Positions 46,611 to 56,200 of a stretch of DNA of 59,819 nt are shown piece by piece; position 1 is the first letter of the stretch, and each line of letters opens with the position of its first letter. Where the stretch lies: the NCBI GenBank assembly GCA_031257775.1, contig JAIROA010000063.1, positions 1 through 59,819 of the forward strand. Direction: 5' to 3'. This DNA is from Synergistaceae bacterium (GTDB taxonomy: Bacteria > Synergistota > Synergistia > Synergistales > Synergistaceae). The position numbers and the translations under genes are program-made. The notes under the pieces are model-generated. The model ran no database searches. It saw only the letters and a program-made list of their open reading frames with translations, and was not told where the DNA came from.

Positions 46611-47351
46611 TTATTTCCCTTGATGCCTGGGCCCGAAGATTCCGGTCCCGATCCGCACGAGCGACGCGCCCTCTTCTATAGCGGGCTCGAAATCCCCGCT
46701 CATTCCCATAGACAAGTGGCGCATCGTGATCCCGAGCTTTGCGCTGATGTCCTCTGCAATAGACCTCAAGAGCGCAAACGATCGCCTTGAATCGCTCAAA
46801 CCCGAGAGCGGGCCTATAGTCATGAGCCCGTCGATTTTAAGGTTTTTGCATTCGCTGATTATTTTATCCGCCAAACTCAGGCATTCGCCCGGCGCCGCCC
46901 CATTTTTCGTCTCTTCTCCCGATGTATTTGCCTCTATCATAATGGCATAAGGCGCCGCGTTCAAGCCATGATCGCTTTTTGACGCCAGATTTTTTTCGAG
47001 CGCCGAGGCAAGCCCGAAGCTGTCGACGCTCTGGATGCAGTCAAACAGCTCCAACGCTTTTTTTGCTTTATTGCGCTGGAGGTGGCCTATCATATGCCAC
47101 TCGGTTTTCCCGCGTTTCCAGGACGCGGCCTTTTGCTCGCGCTCCTGCACCCTGTTTTCGCCTAAGATAGTTATACCACAGTCCAGCGCCATATACAAAG
47201 ATTCCAGAGGCTGAAATTTCGACACGCCTATGAGTGTCACGTCTTCCGGCTTCCTGCCCGAGCGCTTTGCGGCCTGTGCGATCTTAGCGCGAATCTCTAG
47301 GATATTTTCGCGCATCGTCTCTATAGCAATATTATCCGTCATACCGCACAC
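46611..47351 (-). CDS. yggS: YggS family pyridoxal phosphate homeostasis protein
   Basis: Binds PLP and buffers its level; no enzymatic activity is known. PLP lysine at Lys45 in LIGVSKFQP, then GENRVQE, the WHMIGHLQRNKAK signature, and the phosphate-binding MGMSGDFEPAI and VRIGTGIFG. 246 residues. The start is a GTG after AAAGGA, with an ATG three codons in. It lies between a HlyD-like gene and divIVA, an arrangement also seen around the ylm cluster in Firmicutes. Confidence 0.95.
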   Translation of the reverse strand: MCGMTDNIAIETMRENILEIRAKIAQAAKRSGRKPEDVTLIGVSKFQPLESLYMALDCGITILGENRVQEREQKAASWKRGKTEWHMIGHLQRNKAKKALELFDCIQSVDSFGLASALEKNLASKSDHGLNAAPYAIMIEANTSGEETKNGAAPGECLSLADKIISECKNLKIDGLMTIGPLSGLSDSRRSFALLRSIAEDISAKLGITMRHLSMGMSGDFEPAIEEGASLVRIGTGIFGPRHQGK

Positions 47352-47360
47352 GCGTTTCCT

Positions 47361-48326
47361 TTACCAAAGTTTTACCCTGCCCTCCCGGGCCGAGTGTCCG
47401 TTCACGATAACCGCGTCGCCCAGCCTTATGCCGTTCGTCACGAGAAAGCGCGCCCCGCCTATCGACTTGCCCTCGATTTTCGTAAACGCGGCCTCCGTTC
47501 CCTTAAGCACGAACGCCCCCCTGTTGCCTTCCTTCACGACAACCGCCGTTTCCGGGACGGAAACGCCCGTCAAAGAGCCCGCCTCTATTATCATCTTGCA
47601 GTTCCTTGACAGCACCGCGTCGGGCGGAAACCATGGAACAGTAAGGTGCATCTTTACCCTGTGCCCTACCTTTTCATATACCCTAACCTGCGCCCGCGAC
47701 GGAGTATCCAATGCGTCCATTTTAACCATTAGCCTGTCTGACGCAAGGTCTTGTTCCAAATTGCCCACGAGATCGGCGTAACCGATGAACCTGAGATCCT
47801 GCGGCTGCGCAATCAGCTTGCCGACGGAAGCACCGTTTCTGACGCTCTGCCCTTCCTTGAGCATGGTCACCGCCGACGCCGTCGGCAGTTCATCCAGGCC
47901 CGGCCATATCACGGGGTATCTCCAATTGCCCTCCGAGCCGTCCGTACCCGCCACGAAATACCCTTCATGCGGCGCCCTGACATCCTTAAAGGAATTGCCG
48001 GATCCCACGCGGGCCACGACCGCGCCTTTCGCTACCCTGACCGGCCCTAGGCCGTTAGGGTAGCGGACGGTACCGGAAACCGGAGAGGCAAGCGGCGTCT
48101 CATTCCAAAGATACACGCCGCTCGCGATGATCGTGTCGGACTGAATCCACGGAAGCGCCCACGTGATTTCCGGATGCGCGCTGTCGTACTGCTCGAAGTA
48201 CGACCTGAACGCGAATATCCAGATCGCCGCGATAGCCGTCACGGAAAAACAATATATTATAGCGCGCCCGAGTTTTCTAGGCTGCCTTTGTTCGTCTCTT
48301 TCCCTCCGGTCTTTTTTCTCGCGCAC
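47361..48326 (-). CDS. HlyD-like membrane-anchored protein
   Basis: 321 residues: a basic N-terminus (REKKDRRERDEQRQPRK), one membrane helix at about 22-41 (AIIYCFSVTAIAAIWIFAF), then an external domain with a split biotinyl/lipoyl-like barrel (SPVSGTVRYP..., VRVAKGAVVARVG) and a beta-barrel like those of membrane-fusion proteins. No ABC partner is next to it, unlike true efflux adaptors. Its place next to yggS and divIVA repeats that of HlyD-like genes in some Firmicutes division clusters, so a role at the division site is possible but inferred. It ends nine bases before the yggS start codon. Confidence 0.75.
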   Translation of the reverse strand: MREKKDRRERDEQRQPRKLGRAIIYCFSVTAIAAIWIFAFRSYFEQYDSAHPEITWALPWIQSDTIIASGVYLWNETPLASPVSGTVRYPNGLGPVRVAKGAVVARVGSGNSFKDVRAPHEGYFVAGTDGSEGNWRYPVIWPGLDELPTASAVTMLKEGQSVRNGASVGKLIAQPQDLRFIGYADLVGNLEQDLASDRLMVKMDALDTPSRAQVRVYEKVGHRVKMHLTVPWFPPDAVLSRNCKMIIEAGSLTGVSVPETAVVVKEGNRGAFVLKGTEAAFTKIEGKSIGGARFLVTNGIRLGDAVIVNGHSAREGRVKLW

Positions 48327-48338
48327 CTTGGCCTTGCT

Positions 48339-50540
48339 CTAATAGCACTTCGAGTAGTCGCACGACACGCAGCGCAGGCATCCCTCGGCGTGAATGGTCG
48401 GGGCGCCGCATGACGGGCACATGTCGTCCTTTATTATTTCGACCGTCTCCCCCATCGCCCTTTCAAGGCCCTGCGCTATCGCGTCCGGAAGGCTCAGTAT
48501 TATCCCGTCGTTTTCGAAAATTGGCTGGCTGCCGCCGATACCTTTTAGCTGCTCTATTACGTCCCTGACTTTCACGCCGCTGCGCAGCGCAAGCGAAATC
48601 AGCCGCCCCAGCGCCTCAGTGTGCGCCTGGGTGTCCTTGCCGGACTTGCCGAGCGTCGCGAAAAGCTCGAACGGGCGTCCGCCAAGCTGGTTCAGCGTGA
48701 GGTAGAGATTGCCGAAGCTCGTGCGTATCTTGACTGTCGTCCCCTGAAGGTTCGCGGGGCGCTTGCGCGGCTTTACGCCATTCCCGCCTGTTTTGAGCTG
48801 CTCTTCGGATACCCCGCTGCCGGCGCCGTGATACAGAACCTGCGACTCCTTGCATCTGTCGCGGTATATCGTGATCCCCTTGCAGCCTTTTTCGTATGAG
48901 AGCAGGTACGCGTTCCTCACGTCGTCGGCTGTGGCCGAGTTTGGCAGGTTTATCGTCTTGCTGACGGCATTGTCCGTGAATTTCTGGAAGGCGGCCTGCA
49001 TGTCCACGTGCTCGCCGTAAGGAATGTCGTGAGCCGTAACGAAAACTTCCTTGAGCGCGCGCGGGGCTTCTGTCCCTGAAAGCGTCCCGGTCGCCAGGAC
49101 CTGTTCTAATATCGCGCCGCTGGGATCGCCGTAGTGCCCCATCGCCTCCTCGAGATAGGCGTTGATGTACACGAGCGTGTCGTTGTCTAGGGCTTTTCTC
49201 CTGTAAGCGAGGGCAAAAACAGGCTCTATCCCGCTCGAGCACTCCGCGATGAGCGAGATGGTCCCTGTCGGAGCGATGGTCGTGACCGTCGCGTTCCGCA
49301 TCTTCCTCCCCCGCTTCGCCCACACGCTGCCGTTCCAGTTTGGGAACGATCCGCGCGCCTCGGCGAGCTTTTCGCTTTCGTCGTGCCCTATCTTCTGCAC
49401 GAAGCTCATGACCCTTCCGGCAAGCTCGATGGATTCCTGGCTTCCGTAGCGGATGCCGCGCAGGAAGAGGAGTTCCGCCCAGCCCATCACGCCCAGGCCG
49501 ATTTTTCTGTTCCCCTTCGTCATGTTCTCGATTTTTTCGAGCGGGTAGTTGTTCGTGTCTATCACGTCGTCGAGAAAACGGACAGCAAGGCGGACCGTCT
49601 CCTCAAGATGATCCCAGTCGATCTCCCTGCCCTTTGTCATCCGTATGAGGTTTATGGAGCCCAGGTTGCAGCTCTCGTAGGGAAGAAGCGGCTGCTCGCC
49701 GCAGGGATTCGTGCTGTCAAGCCTTCCGCAGGACGGGACGGCGTTTGAGCCCTCTATCCTGTCAAGGAACAGCACTCCGGGGTCTCCTGTCTTCCATGCG
49801 CTCTCTATGAGCAGATCCCACAGCTCCGATGCCTTGACCGTGCTGCTCTTTTCTCCCGTCCTCGGGTTCACGAGATCCCAGTCCTTGTTCTCGCGGACCG
49901 CGTCCATGAAGGCGTCAGGGATGCCCACCGATATGTTGAAGTTCGTGAGCTTGCCCTTTTCGGTCTTTGCCTTCACGAAATCCAGGACGTCCGGATGCGA
50001 TGCCTCCAGAATGCCCATGTTTGCGCCCCTGCGTGTCCCGCCCTGTTTCACGACCTCCGTGGTGTGGTCGAACAGCTCCATAAAGGAAATCGGCCCGGAC
50101 GCGACGCCGGACGTGCTTCTCACCCTGTCTCCAGCCGGCCTTACATGAGAGAAGTTGAAGCCCGTCCCGCCGCCGCTCTTGTGGACGAGCGCGGTCGAGA
50201 CTAGCGCGCCGAATATTTCCTCCATGCTGTCTCCTACAGGAAGCACGAAACAGGCAGAGAGCTGGCCTTTCGGCGTCCCGGCGTTCATCAGCGTTGGCGA
50301 GTTCGGAAGGAAGTCGAGACGCGCCATCATGTCATAGAACCTGACAGCCCATTCGTCTTTATTTCCCCCGGACACCTCTTCGGACACGGCAACCGCGGAA
50401 GCCACCCTCCACAGCATATCCTCCGGACACTCGATTATCTCCCCGGCATCGTCTTTTCTCAAATACCTTCGCTCAAGCACCTTCAGCGCGTTCTCTGAAA
50501 ACTGTGCCTTCATCCTGTCAGCCAAGTCAATTTCCTCCAT
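48339..50540 (-). CDS. nrdJ: Adenosylcobalamin-dependent ribonucleotide reductase (class II)
   Basis: Makes deoxyribonucleotides using vitamin B12 with no oxygen requirement. The 733-residue protein carries the catalytic barrel (PSCGRLDSTNPCGEQPLLP, with NPCGE bearing the active-site Cys; CNLGSINL), the substrate-site LSACFVLPVGDSMEEI, and a C-terminal cysteine-rich tail (CPSCGAPTIH, CLRCVSCDYSKC) that probably passes electrons or binds zinc. No B12 riboswitch can fit in the 44-base gap to queD. The choice of a class II enzyme suits an anaerobe. Confidence 0.95.
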   Translation of the reverse strand: MEEIDLADRMKAQFSENALKVLERRYLRKDDAGEIIECPEDMLWRVASAVAVSEEVSGGNKDEWAVRFYDMMARLDFLPNSPTLMNAGTPKGQLSACFVLPVGDSMEEIFGALVSTALVHKSGGGTGFNFSHVRPAGDRVRSTSGVASGPISFMELFDHTTEVVKQGGTRRGANMGILEASHPDVLDFVKAKTEKGKLTNFNISVGIPDAFMDAVRENKDWDLVNPRTGEKSSTVKASELWDLLIESAWKTGDPGVLFLDRIEGSNAVPSCGRLDSTNPCGEQPLLPYESCNLGSINLIRMTKGREIDWDHLEETVRLAVRFLDDVIDTNNYPLEKIENMTKGNRKIGLGVMGWAELLFLRGIRYGSQESIELAGRVMSFVQKIGHDESEKLAEARGSFPNWNGSVWAKRGRKMRNATVTTIAPTGTISLIAECSSGIEPVFALAYRRKALDNDTLVYINAYLEEAMGHYGDPSGAILEQVLATGTLSGTEAPRALKEVFVTAHDIPYGEHVDMQAAFQKFTDNAVSKTINLPNSATADDVRNAYLLSYEKGCKGITIYRDRCKESQVLYHGAGSGVSEEQLKTGGNGVKPRKRPANLQGTTVKIRTSFGNLYLTLNQLGGRPFELFATLGKSGKDTQAHTEALGRLISLALRSGVKVRDVIEQLKGIGGSQPIFENDGIILSLPDAIAQGLERAMGETVEIIKDDMCPSCGAPTIHAEGCLRCVSCDYSKCY

Positions 50541-50584
50541 TTATGCAATCAATGATTCCTATAAATAAACTCCCTAAACGCTCC

Positions 50585-50947
50585 CTAAAGATCGTCCCGC
50601 CCGAATATGACTGACGAGGACGGCGACTCCCACACTTCTACCTGATGAAGGGCGTAATTCTTCCCGCAGATGAGCGGATCGAGCTTCTCGAAGGAGAAGC
50701 GGGCCACGTTTTCGGCGGAAGGCTGCCCCAATATGTCGTTCAGGTACGCGTGATCGAACTTCGAAATTATCTCCTCGTTCACTATCCTCTTGATTTCGAG
50801 GAAATCGACGATCATCCCTTCCTCGTCCGGGACGCCCTTTATGACGACGGACATCCTGTACGTGTGCCCGTGAAGGCGCTCGCACTTGCCGTGATACTTT
50901 ATGAGGTTGTGCGCGGCATCAAAGGTAAATTCTTTTTTTAAAAGCAT
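50585..50947 (-). CDS. queD: 6-carboxy-5,6,7,8-tetrahydropterin synthase (QueD)
   Basis: Makes 6-carboxytetrahydropterin for queuosine synthesis. Zinc ligands His13, His26 and His28 are seen in FDAAHNL and CERLHGHTY (the CxxxHGH motif with Cys22). 120 residues. Its queC, queE and queF partners are not nearby, and no preQ1 riboswitch is apparent in the short leader, so it is an isolated gene just upstream of nrdJ. Confidence 0.9.
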   Translation of the reverse strand: MLLKKEFTFDAAHNLIKYHGKCERLHGHTYRMSVVIKGVPDEEGMIVDFLEIKRIVNEEIISKFDHAYLNDILGQPSAENVARFSFEKLDPLICGKNYALHQVEVWESPSSSVIFGRDDL

Positions 50948-51001
50948 AGAACATCTCCCTACTTTGTCCCGTCCGGGATCATTATAACTCCTAGCGTTTC
51001 T

Positions 51002-51949
51002 TTAAAAAATATTTTTCTGCCGGTTAACCGGCAATTCCCCGCCAGAAAGCCCCAAGAGGCCCTTCATCATGAGGGCGGCTTTTACGGCTTTGTCCCCGAC
51101 GCAGTTATTGTACATCAGATAGACGCTTTTCGCTCCAGGCACATTTCTGGTCCGCTCGAGCCATTCTTCCAGCTCGTCGCTGCTGTATTCGTAGTCAAAC
51201 CGCTCGTAGACTGAGGCGCGGGGGTTCCTCCAGCCCGGCGCGTTGCGCCCGTGAAAGCGCGCCAGTGTCCCCCACTCCGCCGTAAGCGGCCAATGCGGCC
51301 CGACTGTCCATCCGATGTCAGGCTCGTCGACCGCCGTATAGGCGATATTTTCAGCCGAAAGGGCCGATATGAAATTTTCACGGTTCCCGGGCGCGAGCCA
51401 CGAATTATTCCTGACCTCGACGGCAAGGGGCAATGGCCCGCACACTTCCCTCAGGCGCTTGAAATACACCAGCCCTTCCCTGCTGAAACGCCAATACGGC
51501 GGGAACTGGAAGAGGATATACGCAAGCCGCTTATGTCCGTGCAGAATCTTCACCGGATTTATAAATTCCTCAAAAAGCCGCTTCCTCTGATCCGAAGTGA
51601 GATCCTGCCTCCTCACCGCGGCGGCTTCCTGAGGGGGACAGGAGAGTTCTTCGCGCAGCCATTTGGGCAGCGACGCGAATTTCGCGCGATGGAACGTGAA
51701 GAGCGAAAATGATTTCACGCCGAAAGTGAAATTTTTGGGCGTCCCTACGAGCCACCTGAAAATATTCGCCGGATCGGGAAGGGAATAATAAGTCGAGTCA
51801 ACCTCAACCGTATCAAAAAACCGCGCGTAATGCGCGAGGCGCGAGGCTGGAGTCGATGCGGGCGCTGGGTAAAATCCGCTCCGAAGCAATGTCCTGTCCG
51901 TCCATGAGCATGTGCCTACCCTGATTTTTCCGTGATTTTCGCAAGACAT
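51002..51949 (-). CDS. DUF72 (YecE) family protein
   Basis: TIM-barrel family of unknown function. IRVGTCSWTD at the start, FDTVEVDSTYYSLP, KNFTFGVKSFS, VEVRNNSW and YLMYNNCVGDKAV near the C-terminus are family signatures. I chose the ATG at 51949, which follows GGAGGTGA by seven bases; the frame is open further upstream. 315 residues, a little longer than many family members because of an insert around 115-150. Transcribed divergently from the aldolase gene; a near-palindrome ATCAC...GTGAT lies in between. Confidence 0.9.
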   Translation of the reverse strand: MSCENHGKIRVGTCSWTDRTLLRSGFYPAPASTPASRLAHYARFFDTVEVDSTYYSLPDPANIFRWLVGTPKNFTFGVKSFSLFTFHRAKFASLPKWLREELSCPPQEAAAVRRQDLTSDQRKRLFEEFINPVKILHGHKRLAYILFQFPPYWRFSREGLVYFKRLREVCGPLPLAVEVRNNSWLAPGNRENFISALSAENIAYTAVDEPDIGWTVGPHWPLTAEWGTLARFHGRNAPGWRNPRASVYERFDYEYSSDELEEWLERTRNVPGAKSVYLMYNNCVGDKAVKAALMMKGLLGLSGGELPVNRQKNIF

Positions 51950-52062
51950 CCCAGTGTCACCTCCATTGGCGGCCAGACGCCGTAAAAATATTATCACCAC
52001 GGGATTTTTTTGTCGTGATAGAATATCCTACAGAAAATATATTCAGCCAGAGGGTGGTTTTT

Positions 52063-52989
52063 TTGAAATTAGAGGGGATTTACGCTCCAGTGCCGACGCC
52101 GTTCGAATCTGGCGGCGCCGGATGCATTGACTTCGCCGCTTTCCGGGAAAACATGCTGAAATGGGCGGGCTCATCGCTTGACGGGCTCGTGATTTGCGGA
52201 TCTAACGGGGAGCTGCCCTTCACGAGCGAAAGCGAGCGCGCTTTCTTGACCTCAGCCGCCAAGAAAATCCTTTCCGAACTGAAATCCTCAAAAAAAGTAA
52301 TCACAGGCGCGTTTCAGCAGACGACTAAGGACACGGTTTCGTGCTGCGCCTCGGCATCCCGTGCGGGAGCGGATGCCGTGCTTCTGCTGCCGCCGCATTA
52401 TTTCAAAGGGCAGGGCGAACGCGCCGCGGCGCGCTTCTTCATGGACGTCGCGGACGCCTCCCCCATACCTGTCGTCCTCTACAATATGCCGGCAAACACA
52501 GGAGTTGACATGAGCGCCGAGGCAATATTGGATCTAGCCGCGCACCCGAACATAATCGGGGTAAAGGACACGTCAGGCAACATGACGAAATTCGCCTACC
52601 TTGCTTCAGCTTCGGACAGACCCGGCCTGGATTTCTCCGTCTTCTGCGGATCCGGAAATTATTTCCTGCCGGCCCTCTCCCTTGGCGCGGCGGGAGGCAC
52701 CCTTGCCGTCGCGAACCTGTACCCGGAATCCTGCCGCAAACTTTTGGACGCGTACAGAAACGGCAGCACGAAAGAGGCTACGCTATTGCAGCGCCGATTG
52801 CTCCTGGCAAGCGATGCTGTCACGGCCAGATTCGGCATACCGGGCCTCAAAGCCGCGATGGATCGCGCCGGCCTCTACGGCGGGCCCTCCAGGAAGCCAT
52901 TGCTGCCGCTCGGCAAGGATGAAGCGCTGAAGCTGGAGGCAATGCTCGAAGAAGCCGATCTCGATTCCTTCGAAACGTGGAGGTTATAA
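52063..52989 (+). CDS. DapA-family aldolase, 4-hydroxy-2-oxoglutarate aldolase-like
   Basis: Class I aldolase of the DHDPS/NAL family. The Schiff-base lysine is in GVKDTSGN, the catalytic Tyr in VVLYNMPANTG, and the barrel start is KLEGIYAPVPTPF. The loop that is GTTGE in DapA reads CGSNGE here, as in mammalian HOGA1, so a 4-hydroxy-2-oxoglutarate or related aldolase activity is more likely than lysine synthesis; no lysine genes are nearby. The start is TTG at 52063, with AGGGTGG five bases upstream; a longer frame has no ribosome site. 308 residues. Confidence 0.88.
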   Translation: MKLEGIYAPVPTPFESGGAGCIDFAAFRENMLKWAGSSLDGLVICGSNGELPFTSESERAFLTSAAKKILSELKSSKKVITGAFQQTTKDTVSCCASASRAGADAVLLLPPHYFKGQGERAAARFFMDVADASPIPVVLYNMPANTGVDMSAEAILDLAAHPNIIGVKDTSGNMTKFAYLASASDRPGLDFSVFCGSGNYFLPALSLGAAGGTLAVANLYPESCRKLLDAYRNGSTKEATLLQRRLLLASDAVTARFGIPGLKAAMDRAGLYGGPSRKPLLPLGKDEALKLEAMLEEADLDSFETWRL

Positions 52990-53007
52990 AAACATCAGGC
53001 TAATTCA

Positions 53008-53028
53008 AAACCAGAACATGACTGGTTT
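53008..53028 (+). terminator. Possible terminator after the aldolase gene
   Basis: AAACCAG and CTGGTTT pair around AACATGA, followed by AATC; the U-tract is short. It lies 19 bases past the stop. Beyond it, 53029-53113 is GC-rich with no gene I can support. Confidence 0.4.
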
Positions 53029-53113
53029 AATCGGCATGAGGCACGAGGTTGCCGGGCGAGCGCGGCGAATCGGCGTCGGGCATGGATGGCCGGCGAGCAA
53101 TCAGCTCAGGACC

Positions 53114-53160
53114 GAGGTGCATGAGCGGCTCGGTTCGCTTAACGGGCCGGCAGCCTCGCG
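53114..53160 (+). repeat. Dispersed hairpin repeat B, copy 2
   Basis: Matches the minus strand of 17440-17489. Core hairpin CGGCTCG / CGGGCCG around GTTCGCTTAA, with a G-U pair where copy 1 has G-C, so the stem is preserved. It lies in the dapA-like to PFOR gap, 41 bases before repeat A. Confidence 0.65.
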
Positions 53161-53200
53161 CTTGCGTGGTTTGCTGAGATAACTCAATAGTCAATACTTC

Positions 53201-53276
53201 GTGTTGGGCGCAACATTGCGTAGCGCTATTCCGATTCTAAATCAAATTATGGTTCATTTGATTTAGAATCGGAATT
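53201..53276 (+). repeat. Dispersed hairpin repeat A, copy 2
   Basis: Starts GTGTTGGGCGCAACATTGCG and ends in a perfect 20-bp inverted repeat, ATTCCGATTCTAAATCAAAT (53228-53247) and ATTTGATTTAGAATCGGAAT (53256-53275), around TATGGTTC. It begins, on the coding strand of PFOR, directly after that gene's stop codon, so it would form a long 3' UTR hairpin. Confidence 0.85.
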
Positions 53277-53277
53277 A

Positions 53278-56200
53278 TCAGGATTGCTCAGAGTAATCCA
53301 TAGCGGCCAGGTGCTGATAATAGCGCCACTTCAGTTTAAGCTCCTTCTCCTCCTCCGCGAGCAGCGCTGCCGCTTCTTCCGGCGCGGACTTCTGGAGCGC
53401 CTTGTAGCGGACTTCGTTATAGATGTAGTCAGCTAGAGGCAGCGTCGGTGCCTTGCTGTCGATTGAAAGCGGGTTCTTGCCTTCCGCGGTAAGTGCCGGA
53501 TTGTAGCGCATCAAAATCCAGTGACCAGAATCGACCGCTTTCTTTTGCTGCTCAAGCCCCCTGTGCATCTCGATGCCGTGCGCGATGCAATGGCTGTAGG
53601 CGATTATGATCGAAGGGCCGTCATAAGCCTCAGCCTCAAGGAACGTCTTGACAGTGTGCGCGTCGTTAGCGCCCATCGCCACTTTGCCGACGTATACCGA
53701 GCCGTAAGCCATCGCCATTAGAGCCAGGTCTTTCTTGCCCTGCCGCTTGCCGCCGGCCGCGAACTTGGCGATTGCGCCGCGCGGGGTCGACTTCGACATC
53801 TGGCCTCCGGTATTGGAATAGACCTCGGTGTCGAGGACGAGGATATTGATGTTCCGGCCGGACGCCAGCACATGGTCGAGCCCGCCGTAGCCGATGTCGT
53901 AAGCCCAGCCGTCCCCGCCGATCGCCCATACGCTCTTTTTAACGAGCGCGTCCGCGACAGACAAGAGCTCTTCGGCTTCCGGCGAGTCGATCCAGGTAAG
54001 CTTTTCCTTTAAAATATCCACTCTTTCCCTCTGTTCGGCGATTTCTTTTTCGGTTGCCTGCGCCGATTCCATGATCTCCCTGGCCAGCTCCGCGCCGACT
54101 TCGCCGGAGAGCTTCGCCAGGAGCTCTTGGGCGTATTCCTTATGTTTATCGAGCGTAAGGCGGAAACCGAGGCCGAACTCCGCGCAATCCTCGAAAAGCG
54201 AGTTAGACCACGCGGGCCCGCGCCCCTCGCTGTTTACCGCCCACGGCGTGGTAGGCAGGTTGCCGCCGTAGATCGAGCTGCATCCGGTCGCGTTCGCGAT
54301 GAGCGCCCTGTCGCCGAAAAGCGACGAAAGGAGCTTGAGATACGGCGTCTCCCCGCATCCGCCGCACGCGCCGGAGAACTCGAAGAGCGGGCGAAGAAGC
54401 TGCACGTCCTTTACCGCGCCATGATTCAGCAGGGTACGGTCTGTTTCCGGGATGCCAAGGAAAAATTCCCAGTTCGCCCTCTCAGCCTCCCGCAGCTCCA
54501 TCTGGCTCGTCATGTTGATCGCTTTTTTGCCTGGTTCGTTCTTGTCCTTCGCCGGGCAGTTCTGGACACAGAGCGAACAGCCTATGCAGTCCTCCGGCGC
54601 TATCTGGACTGTGTACTTCTTGCCGGAGAAGTTCTTCCAGTTAGCGTCCGCCGACTTGAATGTCTCAGGCGCGTCCTTCAGCAGCCCCGCGTCGTAAACC
54701 TTGGCCCGGATCGTGGCGTGCGGGCAGACCAGCGCGCACTTTCCGCACTGGATGCATGTGCCAGGGTTCCACGAGGGGATGTCTATGGCCACATTGCGCT
54801 TTTCGTATTGGGAGGTAGCCGTCGGGTAGCTTCCATCATCAGGCATGTCTGAGACCTTAAGCGCGTCGCCCTCGTTGATCATCATCGGGCCGAGGACTGT
54901 TCGCACGAATTCCGGCGAACCGCTGGCCACGGCATCCCTCTTGTCGAACGCGCTCGTCGCTTCGCCCGGGACCTTTACTTCGAAGAGGTTGGCCAGCGTG
55001 GAGTCGACGGCATCGATATTCTTCCGCACCACCTCGTCGCCTTTGCGCCCGTAGGTCTTTTTGATGGACTTCTTGATCGCGTCGATTGCGATGTCCTTGG
55101 GCAACACGCCGCTGATCGCGAAGAAGCACGTCTGCATGATCGTGTTGATGCGCCCGCCCATTCCGGTTTCTTTCGCTATGGTCACCGCATCTATGGTATA
55201 GAGCTTTATTTTCTTTTCGATTACCTGCTTTTGCACCGCAAGCGGGAGCTTGTCCCATACCTCATCCTTGCCGTAAGGGCTGTTTAAGAGGAACGTGGCG
55301 CCGTCAAGGGCGTTCTTGAGCATGTCGTAGCGCTCCAGGAACGAGAACTGGTGGCAGGCTATGAAATTTGCCTTGCTGATGAAATACGAGGCGTAGATCG
55401 GGTTCGGGCCAAAGCGAAGGTGGCTGGTCGTTATGCCTCCTGATTTTTTGGAGTCGTATTCGAAATATCCCTGCGCGTAGTTGTCCGTATCCTCGCCGAT
55501 TATCTTGATTGAGTTTTTATTGGCACCGACCGTGCCGTCCGCACCGAGCCCGTAGAATAGGCAGCGGACGCATTTCGGATCCTCCGTGACGTAATGAGGG
55601 TCAAAGGCCAGGCTGCTAAAGGATACGTTGTCGTCGATACCGACAGTAAAGCCGTGCTTTGGCGACAGCTTGTTCATCTCGTCGAAGACAGCGCGCACCA
55701 TCGCGGGGGTGAAGTCCTTAGATGAGAGGCCGTAGCGCCCGCCGATCACGGAGATTGCAGATCCTCTCTCAAATCCGGAAAGCGCCTCAACGACGTCCAT
55801 ATAAAGCGGCTCGCCAGGCGCCCCTGGCTCCTTGCAGCGGTCAAGAACCGCTATGGAACGGACCGTAGCGGGCAGCGCGTTCAGGAAAGATGAGACGTCG
55901 AACGGCCTGAAAAACCGCACGGCCAGAACGCCTATCTTCTCTCCGGCTGCCGCGGCGTGCTCGACGGCTTCACGCGCTACATATACGCCGCTTCCCATTA
56001 TCACGATCACGCGCGTGGCGTCAGGCGCGCCGTAGTAGTCGAAAAGATGATATTTCCGTCCTACCCGCTCCGCGAAGCGATTCATGGCGCTCTGCACTAT
56101 GCCTGGCATGTTCGCGAAATAAGGCGAGCATGCCTCGCGTGACTGGAAGAACGTGTCCGGATTCTGCGCCGACCCGCGAAGCTCAGGATATTCCGGAGTG

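Noticed and set aside
50948-51001. preQ1 riboswitch upstream of queD
   Set aside because: The leader is short and has GGGAC and TATAAT but not the C-rich loop and A-rich tail of a preQ1-I aptamer.
53041-53160. tRNA-like fragment in the aldolase-PFOR gap (GGTTCGC resembles a T-loop)
   Set aside because: No acceptor stem, anticodon arm or CCA-proximal pairing can be drawn; the segment is better explained as repeat B.
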